Below the pieces are notes generated by a model, which did not search any database, was not told where the DNA came from, and saw nothing but the letters and a program-made list of their open reading frames with translations. Below, in pieces: positions 46,386-60,068 of a stretch of 64,000 nt of DNA. Source of the DNA: Ruicaihuangia caeni. GTDB taxonomy: Bacteria; Actinomycetota; Actinomycetes; Actinomycetales; Microbacteriaceae. Numbering within the stretch: the first letter of the stretch is position 1; each line of letters opens with the position of its first letter. The stretch spans positions 744,001-808,000 of the forward strand of contig NZ_JASATX010000001.1 in NCBI RefSeq assembly GCF_029952955.1, written 5' to 3'. The position numbers were made by a program, and so were the translations under genes.

Positions 46386-47224
46386 TGGACGCGGCACAAC
46401 GACGGCTCGCCGTGCTCGGCTCGCCCATCTCGCATTCGCAGTCACCGGCGCTGCACGGCGCGGCATACCGAGCCCTCGGACTCGATTGGGAGTACGAGCG
46501 GCAGGAGATCACTGAGCAGACACTGCAGGAGTTCATCGACAGCCGGGGTCCTGAGTGGCGCGGCTTCTCGATCACCATGCCGTTGAAGCAGGCGGTCATT
46601 CCGCTGTTCGATGAGAGGGACCCGCTCGTCGACCTGACCGGTGCGGCCAACACCCTGCTCTTCGACCGCGGGCGGCGGCGTGGGTGGAACACCGACGTGT
46701 TCGGCATCACTGAGCCCCTGCGAAACGCAGGCCTCACTCACATCGACCGCGCACTCGTGCTCGGGGGCGGTGCGACCGCTGCCTGCGCAATCGCGGCGGT
46801 GCACCGCCTCGGCGCCGACCGGGTGACCGTCGCCGTGCGCACCCCAGCTCGCGCCGACTGGCTGCGACCCCTCGCAGAGGCGCAGCGCGTCGAACTCGAA
46901 GTGCGCTCGCTCGCGGAGCTCGACGATGTGCAGAGCGATGTCGTCGTCAGCACCATTCCGAACGGTTCCACGGTCGACCTGCAACTGCACGAGCGGCTGA
47001 CCCACGAGGCGACCCTGTTCGAGGTGGCGTACAAGCCGTGGCCGACCTCCATCGCGGCTGTGTGGCTCGCAGCAGGTGGTCGTGTGCTGCACGGACTCGA
47101 GATGCTCGCGTACCAAGCGCTCGTGCAGGTGCGCATCTTCGTGCAGGGGGATGCCGAGGCGCCTCTTCCGGATGAGCCGGCCGTCTTCGCCAAGATGCGC
47201 GAGGCCGTCGGCCTCGAGCAGTGA
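46385..47224 (+). CDS. aroE: Shikimate dehydrogenase
   Basis: An NADP-dependent enzyme (279 aa) reducing 3-dehydroshikimate to shikimate. GSPISHSQSPALH binds shikimate, the catalytic Lys is in SITMPLK, and the Rossmann loop is LGGGATAACA; a WNTD motif is also present. ATG at 46385 overlaps the mltG stop (TGATG); ATG at 46379 is a possible alternative. It starts the shikimate cluster with aroC, aroK and aroB downstream. Confidence 0.93.
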   Translation: MDAAQRRLAVLGSPISHSQSPALHGAAYRALGLDWEYERQEITEQTLQEFIDSRGPEWRGFSITMPLKQAVIPLFDERDPLVDLTGAANTLLFDRGRRRGWNTDVFGITEPLRNAGLTHIDRALVLGGGATAACAIAAVHRLGADRVTVAVRTPARADWLRPLAEAQRVELEVRSLAELDDVQSDVVVSTIPNGSTVDLQLHERLTHEATLFEVAYKPWPTSIAAVWLAAGGRVLHGLEMLAYQALVQVRIFVQGDAEAPLPDEPAVFAKMREAVGLEQ

Positions 47225-47307
47225 TCACCGCACCGCATCTGTCGTCATAGTGGCGGCGCATCGCGGCCCGGCCGGGCGCGCTGCTGGCCTGTGGGAGGAT
47301 TGAGATC

Positions 47308-48510
47308 ATGCTTCGTTGGTTGACCGCCGGGGAATCGCACGGCCCCGAGCTCATCGCCGTGCTCGAAGGACTCCCCGCAGATGTACCGGTGAGTTCGGCC
47401 ATGATCCGCGCGGATCTCGCGCGTCGCAAGCTGGGCTATGGCCGCGGCGCGCGCATGAAGTTCGAGGAGGATGCGCTCAGCATCTCTGGTGGCGTGCGCC
47501 ATGGCAAGACGCTCGGCGGCCCCGTCGCTCTTCGCATCGGGAACACCGAGTGGCCCAAGTGGGTCGACGTCATGAGCCCCGAGCCGGTCGACCCCGAGAA
47601 GCTGACCGGCGGCCGCGGGGCGCCCCTCACGCGTCCTCGCCCCGGCCACGCCGACCTCGTCGGCATGCAGAAGTACGGCTTCGACGAGGCCCGCCCCGTG
47701 CTCGAGCGCGCGAGCGCGCGCGAGACCGCTGCACGGGTGTCGCTCGGCGCCGTGGCCAAGAGCTTCTTGGGAGAGCTCGGCATCCGTCTGGTGAGCCACA
47801 CGCTCTCGATCGGCCCGGTGCGGGTTCCTGAAGGAAGCGCTCTGCCGTTGCCGGATGACGTCCAAGCACTCGACGCCGACCCGCTGCGCTGCTTCGACCC
47901 TGAGACCAGCGAGCGAATGGTTGCCGAGGTCGATGACGCCCACAAGGCAGGTGACACGCTCGGCGGAATCGTCGAGGTGCTGGCCTACGGCGTACCGCCG
48001 GGGCTCGGATCGTTCACGCATTGGGACCGCCGACTCGACTCGCGCCTCGCGGGAGCCCTCATGGGCATTCAGGCGATCAAGGGCGTCGAAGTGGGCGACG
48101 GCTTCCTGACGACCACGCGTCGAGGCTCCGCCGCGCATGACGAACTGGTGCACGACAGCGGCCTCATCAGTCGCGTGAGCGATCGCGCCGGGGGCACCGA
48201 AGGCGGAATGAGCACCGGCACAGTGCTGCGTGTGCGCGCCGGCATGAAGCCCATCGCGACGGTGCCGCGGGCCCTTCGCACGATCGACGTGGCGACAGGC
48301 GGCCCGGCCCCCGCGCATCACCAGCGCTCCGACGTGTGCGCGGTGCCCGCTGCCGGCGTCGTGGCCGAGGCCATGGTCGCGCTCGTGCTCGCTGAGGCCG
48401 TGCTCGAGAAGTTCGGAGGCGACTCGGTCGCTGAGACGCGTCGCAACCTGCATGCCTACCTCGAATCGATCCCAGCGTCGCTTCGCACCGATGTCGTCTC
48501 CGGTGAGTGA
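47308..48510 (+). CDS. aroC: Chorismate synthase
   Basis: An FMN-dependent enzyme (400 aa) making chorismate from EPSP, the last shared aromatic step. Signatures are [32 protein letters not shown] and [15 protein letters not shown]. It has a good GGAGG ribosome-binding site. It ends inside the start of aroK, so aroC-aroK-aroB are coupled. Confidence 0.97.
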   Translation: MLRWLTAGESHGPELIAVLEGLPADVPVSSAMIRADLARRKLGYGRGARMKFEEDALSISGGVRHGKTLGGPVALRIGNTEWPKWVDVMSPEPVDPEKLTGGRGAPLTRPRPGHADLVGMQKYGFDEARPVLERASARETAARVSLGAVAKSFLGELGIRLVSHTLSIGPVRVPEGSALPLPDDVQALDADPLRCFDPETSERMVAEVDDAHKAGDTLGGIVEVLAYGVPPGLGSFTHWDRRLDSRLAGALMGIQAIKGVEVGDGFLTTTRRGSAAHDELVHDSGLISRVSDRAGGTEGGMSTGTVLRVRAGMKPIATVPRALRTIDVATGGPAPAHHQRSDVCAVPAAGVVAEAMVALVLAEAVLEKFGGDSVAETRRNLHAYLESIPASLRTDVVSGE

Positions 48511-49024
48511 GGCGGCCCCGCGCCCGATCGCGATCTTCATCGGCGCACCGAGTTCCGGCAAGTCGAAGATCGGCAAGCGCGTCGCCCGACTGCTGGGCTC
48601 CGACTTCGTCGACACCGACAAGCGGATCGTCGCGGTGCATGGGCCGATCACCGAGATATTCGCGAGCATGGGCGAGCCGCATTTCCGCGAGCTCGAGCGC
48701 GAAGAGGTGGCCCGGGCGCTCATCGAGCATGCGGTCGTGTCGGTCGGAGGGGGAGCGGTGATGCATCCCGCGACCCGTGCGGCTCTCGCCGGGCACCGCG
48801 TCGTGCTGCTGACGACGACGGCGGAGGCCGTGGCGTCTCGGCTCAAGGGCGGCAACCGACCGTTGCTCAAGGACGGTGGTGTCGAGGCGTGGAAACGGCT
48901 CGTCGAACAGCGCACGCCCGTGTACGAGTCGCTCGCGACCCGCTCGTGGGACACCTCGAAGCGACCGATTGATGAGATCGCTGCCGAGATCGCCGAATGG
49001 CTCCAGCAGGAGGAGACCCGATGA
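48491..49024 (+). CDS. aroK: Shikimate kinase
   Basis: A 177-residue kinase that phosphorylates shikimate with ATP. The P-loop is [11 protein letters not shown], followed by FVDTDKRIV (Asp-Thr-Asp), SVGGGAVM and the lid [11 protein letters not shown] at 48491 overlaps aroC by 20 bases; GTG at 48503 is an alternative and neither has a clear ribosome-binding site. The sequence is slightly unusual in having [15 protein letters not shown], which matches the family EIFATRGEAHFR element well enough. Confidence 0.92.
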   Translation: MSSPVSEAAPRPIAIFIGAPSSGKSKIGKRVARLLGSDFVDTDKRIVAVHGPITEIFASMGEPHFRELEREEVARALIEHAVVSVGGGAVMHPATRAALAGHRVVLLTTTAEAVASRLKGGNRPLLKDGGVEAWKRLVEQRTPVYESLATRSWDTSKRPIDEIAAEIAEWLQQEETR

Positions 49025-50148
49025 CCGCACCTGGAGAAGAGCGCCCGGAGACTGCCGGAGACGCCAATGCCGAGACGACTTCGGTGATCGAGGTCGGCGG
49101 CGCGAACCCGTATCGTGTCACGGTCGGCCGCGGCATCCTCGACGAGCAGCTCGTCGCAGCCCTCGGTCAACAGGTGAAGAAGATCCTCGTCGTGCACGCC
49201 CCGACGCTAGGTGCGAGAGCGGAGGCCCTGCGCGAGCGCCTGCGCGAGCGATATGAGGTGCTGCTCGCCGAGATTCCGGATGCCGAGGGCGCGAAGCGCA
49301 TCGAGGTCGCCGCGTTCTGCTGGCAGATCATGGGCCAGACCGACTTCACCAGAAGCGACGTCGTGATCACGCTCGGCGGGGGCGCGACCACCGATCTGGG
49401 TGGTTTCGTGGCGGCGACCTGGCTGCGCGGTGTGAAGCTCGTGCACATCCCGACCACAGTGCTCGGCGCGGTCGACGCGGCGATCGGGGGGAAGACGGGG
49501 ATCAACACCAACGAGGGCAAGAACCTCGTCGGCGCCTTCTACGCCCCGGCTGCTGTCATCGTCGACCTCGAACTTCTCGACACGCTGCCTCGGAACGAGG
49601 TGCTGGCCGGTATGGCCGAGGTGGTCAAGGCCGGATTCATCGGCGCCCCCGAGATCCTCGACATCATCGAGGCCGACCCTGAACCTGCGACGAATCCGGC
49701 CGCGCCCCAGTTCCGGCGGGTGCTGGAGCTCTCGATCGAGCTCAAGGCCCGAGTGGTCGGCGAAGACTTCACCGAGCAATCAGTGCGCGAGATCCTCAAC
49801 TACGGCCACACGCTCGGGCATGCGATCGAGCATGCCGAGCGCTACCAGTGGCGCCACGGCGCGGCGGTCGCGATCGGAATGGTCTTCGCCGCTGAGCTCG
49901 GCCGCATCGCCGGTTCACTCAGCGACGCCGTGGTCGACCGGCATCGCCGGATCCTCGATCTGCTGAGCCTGCCCACCACCTACCCGGTCGGCAGGTGGCG
50001 CACGCTCCTCGCCACCATGCAGCGAGACAAGAAGGCTCGTGGCGGCATGCTGCGCTTCATCGTGCTCGACGACATCGGGCGACCTCGCGTGCTCGCTGGG
50101 CCCGAGGAAGCGCTGCTGTTCGCGGCCTACCAGGAGATCGGCTCCTGA
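49021..50148 (+). CDS. aroB: 3-dehydroquinate synthase
   Basis: An NAD- and metal-dependent enzyme (375 aa) converting DAHP to 3-dehydroquinate. NAD-binding GGGATTDLGGFVAATWLRG, TTVLGAVDAAIGGKTGIN, and metal ligands in NYGHTLGHAIEH are present. The start overlaps the aroK stop (ATGA). No aroQ follows; the next gene is efp under its own promoter. Confidence 0.96.
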   Translation: MTAPGEERPETAGDANAETTSVIEVGGANPYRVTVGRGILDEQLVAALGQQVKKILVVHAPTLGARAEALRERLRERYEVLLAEIPDAEGAKRIEVAAFCWQIMGQTDFTRSDVVITLGGGATTDLGGFVAATWLRGVKLVHIPTTVLGAVDAAIGGKTGINTNEGKNLVGAFYAPAAVIVDLELLDTLPRNEVLAGMAEVVKAGFIGAPEILDIIEADPEPATNPAAPQFRRVLELSIELKARVVGEDFTEQSVREILNYGHTLGHAIEHAERYQWRHGAAVAIGMVFAAELGRIAGSLSDAVVDRHRRILDLLSLPTTYPVGRWRTLLATMQRDKKARGGMLRFIVLDDIGRPRVLAGPEEALLFAAYQEIGS

Positions 50149-50156
50149 TCTGCCAC

Positions 50157-50162
50157 TACACT
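50157..50162 (+). promoter_or_regulatory. -10 box of efp-nusB
   Basis: TACACT lies just after the aroB stop codon, about 112 bases before the efp ATG. It gives a leader in which I see no clear structure. Confidence 0.4.
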
Positions 50163-50274
50163 GCTATGCGGGCAACGGCAGGCGCGGCCACCGGGCTCCG
50201 CACGCGGCCTCGAGGCGCGGACCGATCCTTCGCGCGGGCCAACGACCCATCACACGACCACGAACGGAACACTC

Positions 50275-50838
50275 ATGGCAACTACCGCTGACATCAAGAA
50301 CGGCGTCGTCATCAAGATCGACGGCCAGCTCTGGAGCGTGGTCGAGTTCCAGCACGTGAAGCCCGGCAAGGGCGGTGCCTTCGTGCGCACCAAGCTGAAG
50401 AACGTCGTGACGGGGAAGACCGTCGACAAGACCTACAACGCCGGCACGAAGATCGAGCTCGAGAACGTCGACCGCCGCGACTTCAGCTACCTCTACAGCG
50501 ACGGCGACGGCTTCGTGTTCATGGACTCCACCGACTACGACCAGATCACGGTGCCGGCAGAGGTGGTCGGCGACGCGAAGAACTTCATGCTCGAGAACCA
50601 GAGCGTGGTCATCGCCATGAACAACGGCCTGCCGCTGTACGTCGACCTTCCGGCATCCGTCGTGCTCGAGATCACCTACACCGAGCCCGGCCTGCAGGGC
50701 GACCGCTCGACCGGCGGTACCAAGCCCGCCACCGTCGAGACGGGGTACGAGATCCAGGTACCGCTGTTCCTCGAAGCCGGCACCAAGGTGAAGGTCGACA
50801 CCCGGTCGGGCGAGTACCTCGGCCGCGTCAACGACTAG
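50275..50838 (+). CDS. efp: Elongation factor P
   Basis: A three-domain factor (187 aa) that relieves ribosome stalling at polyproline. The KOW-like domain I has the tip loop KPGKGGAF with Lys32 at the position modified in E. coli; no modification genes are nearby. Domain II/III signature [14 protein letters not shown] is present. TAGTG overlap couples it to nusB. Confidence 0.97.
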   Translation: MATTADIKNGVVIKIDGQLWSVVEFQHVKPGKGGAFVRTKLKNVVTGKTVDKTYNAGTKIELENVDRRDFSYLYSDGDGFVFMDSTDYDQITVPAEVVGDAKNFMLENQSVVIAMNNGLPLYVDLPASVVLEITYTEPGLQGDRSTGGTKPATVETGYEIQVPLFLEAGTKVKVDTRSGEYLGRVND

Positions 50839-51281
50839 TGAGAGCTCGCACGAAAGCGCGCCGTCGCGCGCTCGAGATCCTCTTCGAAGCCGATGTGCGG
50901 GGGCGCAGCATCTCGGAAGCGTACGACGACGCCGCGCGCCGAGCCGATGCGCACCGCGAGCGGCTCGCCGAGTGGGGCTATGTGACCCGGCTGGTCACAG
51001 GAGTCGTCGAGCGTCAAGCCGAGATCGATGAGCTCATCGAGACGTACGCCCACGGCTGGACCCTGAACCGGATGCCGGCGCTCGACCGAGCCATCATCCG
51101 CATCGGCGTCTGGGAGCTCATGCACAACACCGAGGTGCCCACCACGGCGGCCATCGCCGAAGCCGTCGAGGCGGCGACGCTGCTGAGCACCGATGACTCA
51201 CCCGGGTTCGTCAACGGGCTGCTGGCGCGAATCGCCCAGCTCGCACCCGCTCGCAGCTCCGGGGCGGTCGACTCGGAATAG
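50838..51281 (+). CDS. nusB: Transcription antitermination factor NusB
   Basis: A 147-residue all-helical factor acting with NusE on rRNA boxA. Family features are ARTKARRRALEILFEADVRG, ALDRAIIRIGVWELMH and SPGFVNGLLARIA. GTG at 50838 overlaps the efp stop codon. efp-nusB order is common in bacteria. Confidence 0.95.
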   Translation: MRARTKARRRALEILFEADVRGRSISEAYDDAARRADAHRERLAEWGYVTRLVTGVVERQAEIDELIETYAHGWTLNRMPALDRAIIRIGVWELMHNTEVPTTAAIAEAVEAATLLSTDDSPGFVNGLLARIAQLAPARSSGAVDSE

Positions 51282-51326
51282 CCCCATCGGCTGGTCCGCC
51301 CCGATCGGCTGCCTCGAGCAGACCTG

Positions 51327-51392
51327 TAGACTGGCCGACGGAACATTTGACGTCCTTTAAGTCCGTCCTGTGAGGCGGGGAAGGAGGTCGGC
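51327..51392 (+). promoter_or_regulatory. pyr operon promoter and PyrR-binding leader hairpin
   Basis: TAGACT at 51327-51332 is the likely -10. In the short leader, CCTT (51354-51357) pairs with AAGG (51381-51384) of the AAGGAGG ribosome-binding site, enclosing an internal-looped stem (CCGTCC with GGCGGG) and a GTGAGG-containing loop. This matches the known actinobacterial layout in which PyrR bound to UMP stabilises a hairpin that hides the ribosome-binding site. Confidence 0.65.
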
Positions 51393-51923
51393 ATGGCTGC
51401 GCGCACTGTGCTTCAGCACGCCGATATCACCAGGGCTCTCACCCGCATCGCCCACGAGATCCTCGAATCGAATCGGGGTGCCGCCGACCTCGTCATCCTC
51501 GGGATCCCGACTCGCGGAGTCGCCCTCGCTCGCCGTATCGCGCAGAACATCTCGAGCATCGAAGCCGTTCCGTTCGGCGTCGGCTCGATCGATGTGACGC
51601 TCTACCGCGACGACCTCGCATCGCAGCCGACCCGCGTGCCGGCGCCCACCGACATCCCCGCGGAAGGCATCGACGGCAAGACGGTCGTGCTCGTCGACGA
51701 TGTGCTGTTCTCCGGCCGCACCGTGCGGGCAGCGCTCGACGCGCTCAGCGACCACGGCCGCCCTCGCGCGGTACGGCTGGCAGCGCTCGTCGACCGCGGG
51801 CATCGCGAACTCCCCATCCGCGCTGACTTCATCGGCAAGAACCTGCCGACCTCGAAGAGTGAGCGCATCATGGTGCGCCTCGAAGAGACCGACGGCATCG
51901 ACGAGGTGGTGATCGAATCATGA
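51393..51923 (+). CDS. pyrR: Bifunctional pyr operon regulator / uracil phosphoribosyltransferase PyrR
   Basis: A 176-residue RNA-binding regulator that represses the pyr operon when UMP is high, with some uracil phosphoribosyltransferase activity. The PRPP loop is [33 protein letters not shown] and [18 protein letters not shown] are typical. It is the first gene of the operon; ATGA couples it to pyrB. Confidence 0.96.
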   Translation: MAARTVLQHADITRALTRIAHEILESNRGAADLVILGIPTRGVALARRIAQNISSIEAVPFGVGSIDVTLYRDDLASQPTRVPAPTDIPAEGIDGKTVVLVDDVLFSGRTVRAALDALSDHGRPRAVRLAALVDRGHRELPIRADFIGKNLPTSKSERIMVRLEETDGIDEVVIES

Positions 51924-52873
51924 GACACCTCGTATCCACCCGGGAACTGACCCGTGACGAAGCGATCGGGATCCTCGACGTCGCAGAGGACATGGCCGGG
52001 GTCGCCCACCGTGAGATGAAGAAGCTGCCGACCCTGCGCGGGAAGACGGTCGTGAATCTGTTCTTTGAGGACTCCACACGGACGAGGATGTCGTTCGAAG
52101 CCGCCGCGAAGCGGCTGAGCGCCGATGTCATCAACTTCAGTGCGAAGGGATCGAGCGTCTCGAAGGGCGAGAGCCTGAAGGACACCGCTCAGACGCTCGC
52201 CGCCATGGGCGCTGACGGAGTGGTGATCCGCCACAGTGCCTCCGGCGCTCCGCAGACGCTTGCCCGCAGCGGCTGGATCGACGCTGGCGTCGTCAGCGCG
52301 GGCGATGGCACGCACGAGCACCCGACCCAGGCGCTCCTCGACGCCTTCACCATGAGGCGCCGGGTGCACGGTGCCGCCGCGAGAGGCAAGGGACTCGACG
52401 GGCTGACCGTGACGATCGTCGGCGACATCCTTCACTCGAGGGTCGCGAGGTCGAACCTCTGGCTGTTGACCACACTGGGCGCGAGCGTGCGGTTCGTCGC
52501 ACCGGCGAGCCTCGTGCCGATCGGCGTGGAGTCCTGGCCGGTCGAGATCGGCTACGACCTCGATGCCGCAATCGAGGACGGCCCCGATGTCGTCATGATG
52601 CTGCGCGTGCAGGCCGAACGCATGCACGCCGCGTTCTTCCCGAACGCTCGTGAGTACGCGAGGGAGTGGGGTCTCGACGACGAACGAGCCGCCCGATTGC
52701 CTGCCGGTACGATTGTGATGCACCCCGGCCCGATGAACCGCGGCCTGGAGATCTCCGCCGCCGCTGCCGACTCTCCTCGGTCGACCGTGCTCGAACAAGT
52801 CACCAACGGGGTCGCGGTAAGGATGGCAGTGCTCTACCTCGTGCTCTCAGGCGAACGAGAGGTGCGTTCATGA
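51920..52873 (+). CDS. pyrB: Aspartate carbamoyltransferase catalytic subunit
   Basis: The second step of pyrimidine synthesis (317 aa). Carbamoyl-phosphate site [12 protein letters not shown] and [12 protein letters not shown] are intact; [12 protein letters not shown] is the 80s-loop region. No pyrI regulatory subunit is present, as usual in actinobacteria. Both ends overlap neighbours by ATGA. Confidence 0.97.
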   Translation: MRHLVSTRELTRDEAIGILDVAEDMAGVAHREMKKLPTLRGKTVVNLFFEDSTRTRMSFEAAAKRLSADVINFSAKGSSVSKGESLKDTAQTLAAMGADGVVIRHSASGAPQTLARSGWIDAGVVSAGDGTHEHPTQALLDAFTMRRRVHGAAARGKGLDGLTVTIVGDILHSRVARSNLWLLTTLGASVRFVAPASLVPIGVESWPVEIGYDLDAAIEDGPDVVMMLRVQAERMHAAFFPNAREYAREWGLDDERAARLPAGTIVMHPGPMNRGLEISAAAADSPRSTVLEQVTNGVAVRMAVLYLVLSGEREVRS

Positions 52874-54198
52874 CGATTCTCGTGAAGGCCGCTACCCTCC
52901 CCGACGGCACACGAACCGACATGCTGGTGCGCGACGGCGTCATCGCCGAACTCGGTTCATTGCTCAGCTCCCCAGTCGAGCACGTCATCGATGCCGACGG
53001 CCTGCAGGCGCTGCCCGGGCTCGTCGACCTGCACACCCACTTGCGAGAACCCGGTTCGGAGCAGAGCGAGACCGTGCTGACGGGCACGCGCGCGGCCGCG
53101 ATCGGAGGCTTCACTGCGGTCTTCGCCATGGCCAACACCCACCCGGTGGCCGACACGGCGGGCGTCGTGGAACAGGTGCATTCGCTCGGGGTCGAGCACG
53201 GCTACGCGACCGTCCGGCCCATCGGCGCCGTGACGGTCGGGCTCGAGGGCCGGCAGCTCGCCGAGATCGGCGCTATGGCCCGCAGCCGAGCCGGCGTGAC
53301 CGTATTCTCGGATGACGGCAAGTGCGTCTCAGACGCGCTGCTGATGCGACGCGCGCTCGAGTACGTCAAGGGCTTCGGTGGGGTCATCGCGCAGCACGCG
53401 CAAGAACCGAGGCTGACCGAGAACGCGACCATGAACGAGAGCGCGCTCTCGAGCGAACTCGGCCTGGTCGGGTGGCCGGCGATGGCCGAGGAGGCGATCA
53501 TCGCCCGCGACCTGCTCCTGGCGCAGCACGTCGGCGCGCGCATCCACATCTGCCATGTCTCGACGGCCGGCTCGGTCGAGCTCATCCGCTGGTTCAAGAC
53601 TCGCGGAGTTCAGGTGACAGCCGAGGTCACGCCGCACCACCTGCTGCTGACCGACCAGCTCGTCTCCGGTTACGACACCCGGTACAAGGTGAATCCACCG
53701 CTGCGCAGTGACGACGATGTGCAAGCGCTTCGCTCCGGCGTCGCCGATGGCACCATCGACATCGTCGCCACCGATCACGCGCCGCACCCCGCGGAGGCGA
53801 AGGAGTGCGCCTGGGATGAGGCCGCCTTCGGCATGGTCGGCCTGGAGTCGGCCCTGCCTGTGGTGCAGTCGTCGCTGGTCGACACCGGGCTGCTCGACTG
53901 GAGCGATGTCGCGCGAGTCCTTTCGTCGGCGCCCGCTCGCATCGGCCGGCTCAGCGGGTACGACAGCCCGTTCTCGCCGGGGAGTGCCGCAGAGTTCACG
54001 CTGTACGACCCGAAAGCGTCACGCGTCTTCGATGCGAGCGATCTCCGGGGCAAGAGCGTGAACACGCCGTACCTCGGCCGCAATTTGCCGGGACGGGTGG
54101 TGGCGACGGTGCACCAGGGGTACCCCACCGTGCTCGACGGCGAGCTCGTCGACGTCGAGCGGGTCGCGGCCTCGGCTGCTGCCACGAGGGGGCGCTGA
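52870..54198 (+). CDS. pyrC: Dihydroorotase
   Basis: A 442-residue class I amidohydrolase cyclising carbamoyl aspartate. Zinc ligands are in [28 protein letters not shown] and ATDHAPH. The start at 52870 overlaps the pyrB stop (ATGA); the frame extends upstream only inside pyrB. The next gene starts 3 bases later. Confidence 0.96.
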   Translation: MTILVKAATLPDGTRTDMLVRDGVIAELGSLLSSPVEHVIDADGLQALPGLVDLHTHLREPGSEQSETVLTGTRAAAIGGFTAVFAMANTHPVADTAGVVEQVHSLGVEHGYATVRPIGAVTVGLEGRQLAEIGAMARSRAGVTVFSDDGKCVSDALLMRRALEYVKGFGGVIAQHAQEPRLTENATMNESALSSELGLVGWPAMAEEAIIARDLLLAQHVGARIHICHVSTAGSVELIRWFKTRGVQVTAEVTPHHLLLTDQLVSGYDTRYKVNPPLRSDDDVQALRSGVADGTIDIVATDHAPHPAEAKECAWDEAAFGMVGLESALPVVQSSLVDTGLLDWSDVARVLSSAPARIGRLSGYDSPFSPGSAAEFTLYDPKASRVFDASDLRGKSVNTPYLGRNLPGRVVATVHQGYPTVLDGELVDVERVAASAAATRGR

Positions 54199-54201
54199 AC
54201 C

Positions 54202-54723
54202 GTGGACAAGTGGGTGTACGCGTGGATCGCACTCGCCTTCGGCGCGGTGCTGCTCGGCCTCATGGCGCTCGGCTGGCGCAACCGGGTGCGCCGGCAGGGT
54301 GCGCTCGGAGCTCCGCTGGAGGCGCCCAGCGAGCCGGGGCGATCGCTCCGCTCCGTGCCCGTGCTGTATGTCGCGACGACCGCCGCCAGCAAGCCGCTCG
54401 AGCGCGTGGCGGTCCGCGGCCTCGGGTTCCGCGCCCGCGGCGCGCTCGAGGTGCTCGAGACCGGCATCACGCTGGATCTCGCGGGGAGCGCACCCGTCTT
54501 CATCCCCGCTGACCACCTCGTCGGCGCTGGCCGCGCGACGTGGACCATCGATCGAGTGGTCGAGCCGGGAGGCCTGCTGCTCATCGGGTGGCTGCTCGGC
54601 GGCGCACCGGTGGAGAGCTACCTCCGCCTCACCGACCGCACCGACCTCGACGATGTGGTCGCCGATATCCGAACCCTGATCCCGGACACACGATCCGACG
54701 CACAAGAGAGTCGACCCCAGTGA
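54202..54723 (+). CDS. Membrane protein of the pyr operon (Rv1382-like)
   Basis: A 173-residue protein with one N-terminal membrane segment (about 6-24, [19 protein letters not shown]) and a beta-rich domain that could be PH-like. A similar unknown gene sits between pyrC and carA in mycobacteria (Rv1382, described as an export or membrane protein). Its place inside a tightly coupled operon (GTGA overlap with carA) implies a linked role, but none is known. Confidence 0.75.
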   Translation: MDKWVYAWIALAFGAVLLGLMALGWRNRVRRQGALGAPLEAPSEPGRSLRSVPVLYVATTAASKPLERVAVRGLGFRARGALEVLETGITLDLAGSAPVFIPADHLVGAGRATWTIDRVVEPGGLLLIGWLLGGAPVESYLRLTDRTDLDDVVADIRTLIPDTRSDAQESRPQ

Positions 54724-55894
54724 CCATCGAAACCACCAACACCGCAGTACTCGTCCTCGAAGACGGCAGCCGCTTCACCGGCCAGGCCTGGGGCGCGACC
54801 GGTCGCGTGCTCGGTGAAGCCGTATTCGCCACCGGCATGAGCGGATACCAGGAGACGCTCACCGATCCGAGCTACGCCGGCCAGATCGTCGTGATGACCG
54901 CGCCGCACATCGGGAACACCGGCATGAACGACGAAGACCCGGAGTCGAACCGCATCTGGGTCAGCGGGTTCGTCGTGCGCGAGCCCTCCCGCGTCGTGTC
55001 GAACTTCCGCGCCGAACGCACGCTCGACGACGACCTGGTCGCGCACGGCATCATCGGCATCCGCGGGGTCGACACCCGCGCGATCACGCGACGCCTGCGC
55101 GATGTGGGCGCGATGCGCGCCGGCATCTTCAGCGGCGAGGAAGCAGCGCTCGACCCGGCCGAGCAGCTCGCAGCGGTCACCAGCTCGGAGAGCATGGCCG
55201 GCCAGAACCTCTCGGCGCTGGTCTCGACGCGCGAGACCTACGTGCTGCCCGCAGAGGGGGAGCAGCTCGGCCGACTCGCCGTGCTCGACCTGGGCGTGAA
55301 GGCTTCCACGCTGCACTACTTGACCGCTCGCGGCTTCGAGGTGCACGTCATGCCGCAGGACTCCACGCTCGATGACATCCTGGCCATCGACCCGGTTGCA
55401 GTCTTCTACTCGAACGGCCCCGGCGACCCGGCCGCCGCCGACGACCAGGTGGAGGTGCTGCAGGGGGTGCTGCGCGCCGGGCTGCCGTTCTTCGGCATCT
55501 GCTTCGGCAACCAGCTGCTTGGGCGCGCCCTCGGTTTCGGAACGTACAAGCTGCCGTTCGGGCACCGCGGCATCAACCAGCCCGTGCTCGATCAGCAGAC
55601 CGGACGAGTCGAGATCACGAGCCACAACCACGGCTTCGCCGTCGACGCACCGATCGGTGAGACCGTCGAATCCCCGGCCGGGTTCGGCCGCGTCGAGGTG
55701 AGCCACTTCGGACTCAACGACCGCGTCGTAGAAGGGCTGCAGGCGCTCGACATCCCGGCGTTCAGCGTGCAGTACCACCCTGAGGCCGCGAGCGGCCCCC
55801 ACGACAGCAACTACCTCTTCGACCGCTTCCGCGACCTCGTCGCGAGCCGCGTGCACCGCACCGCGTCGGACGACGACCAGAAGGACAACCAGTA

Positions 55895-55895
<1 letters not shown>
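54720..55895 (+). CDS. carA: Carbamoyl-phosphate synthase small subunit
   Basis: The glutaminase subunit (391 aa) supplying ammonia to CarB. The N-terminal CPSase domain has [18 protein letters not shown]; the class I glutamine amidotransferase domain has the nucleophile in [12 protein letters not shown] and the His/Glu pair in QYHPEA. GTG at 54720 overlaps the upstream stop; TAATG couples it to carB. Confidence 0.97.
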
Positions 55896-59189
<3,294 letters not shown>

Positions 59190-59197
<8 letters not shown>

Positions 59198-60068
59198 CCC
59201 GCTCCAGCACCGGCCCGACGTGCAGCAACTCGGCGTGACGCCGTTCGGCGACAGGCTCGCCGCCGCGTTCGCCGAGCGTGGGCACCTCTGCGTCGGGATC
59301 GATCCGCACCCGTGGCTGCTCGAGGCGTGGGAACTGCCCGACGACGCGCGCGGCGTCCGCGACTTCGGTCTGCGTGCGGTCGAGGCAGCAGCGGGTCAGG
59401 CGTGCGCGATCAAGCCGCAGGTGGCGTTCTTCGAACGTCACGGCGCAACCGGGTACAGCGCGCTGGAGGCCGTGCTGGCCGAGGCGCGGGACGCCGGGCT
59501 CATCGTCATCGCCGATGCGAAGCGCGGCGACGTCGGGTCGACGGTTGAGGCGTACGGGCGGGCCTGGCTCTCCATCGGCTCGCCCCTCGAAGCCGACGCC
59601 ATGACGGTGAGCGCGTACCAAGGAGCGGGGTCGCTCGACGCCGTGCGGGCTCTGGCAACCGCTCAGGGCAAGGGTCTCTTCGTGCTCGCCGCGACCTCGA
59701 ACCCCGAGTCGTTCGGGTTGCAGCAGGCGATCGTGCCGGGCACGGGAGAGACCGTAGCGGCCGCCATCGCGCATGAGGTCTCGGGCTGGAATCATGCGCG
59801 CATCCCCGGCTCGTTCGGGCTCGTGCTCGGAGCGACCGTCGAGCTGGGCGCCTATGGGATCGACCCGCACCGGCTGGCCGGTACTCCGGTGCTCGCGCCG
59901 GGGTTCGGTCATCAGGGCGCGCGGTTCAGCGACATCCGCCGCCTCTTCGGTCCGCTTGCCGACACCGCGCTCGTGTCGGTCTCGCGCAGCGTGCTGCAGG
60001 TCGGGCCGGAGCGTCTCGCGGAAGCGGTGCGCAGGCACTCGGCGGAGGTGTCCGAATGCCTCGCATGA
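59190..60068 (+). CDS. pyrF: Orotidine 5'-phosphate decarboxylase (type 2)
   Basis: A 292-residue enzyme making UMP. The catalytic [10 protein letters not shown] motif and [12 protein letters not shown] near the N terminus mark the long type 2 family, usual in actinobacteria. GTG at 59190 overlaps carB by 8 bases and has AGGTGG just upstream; GTG at 59220 is an alternative. pyrD and pyrE are not in this cluster. Confidence 0.94.
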
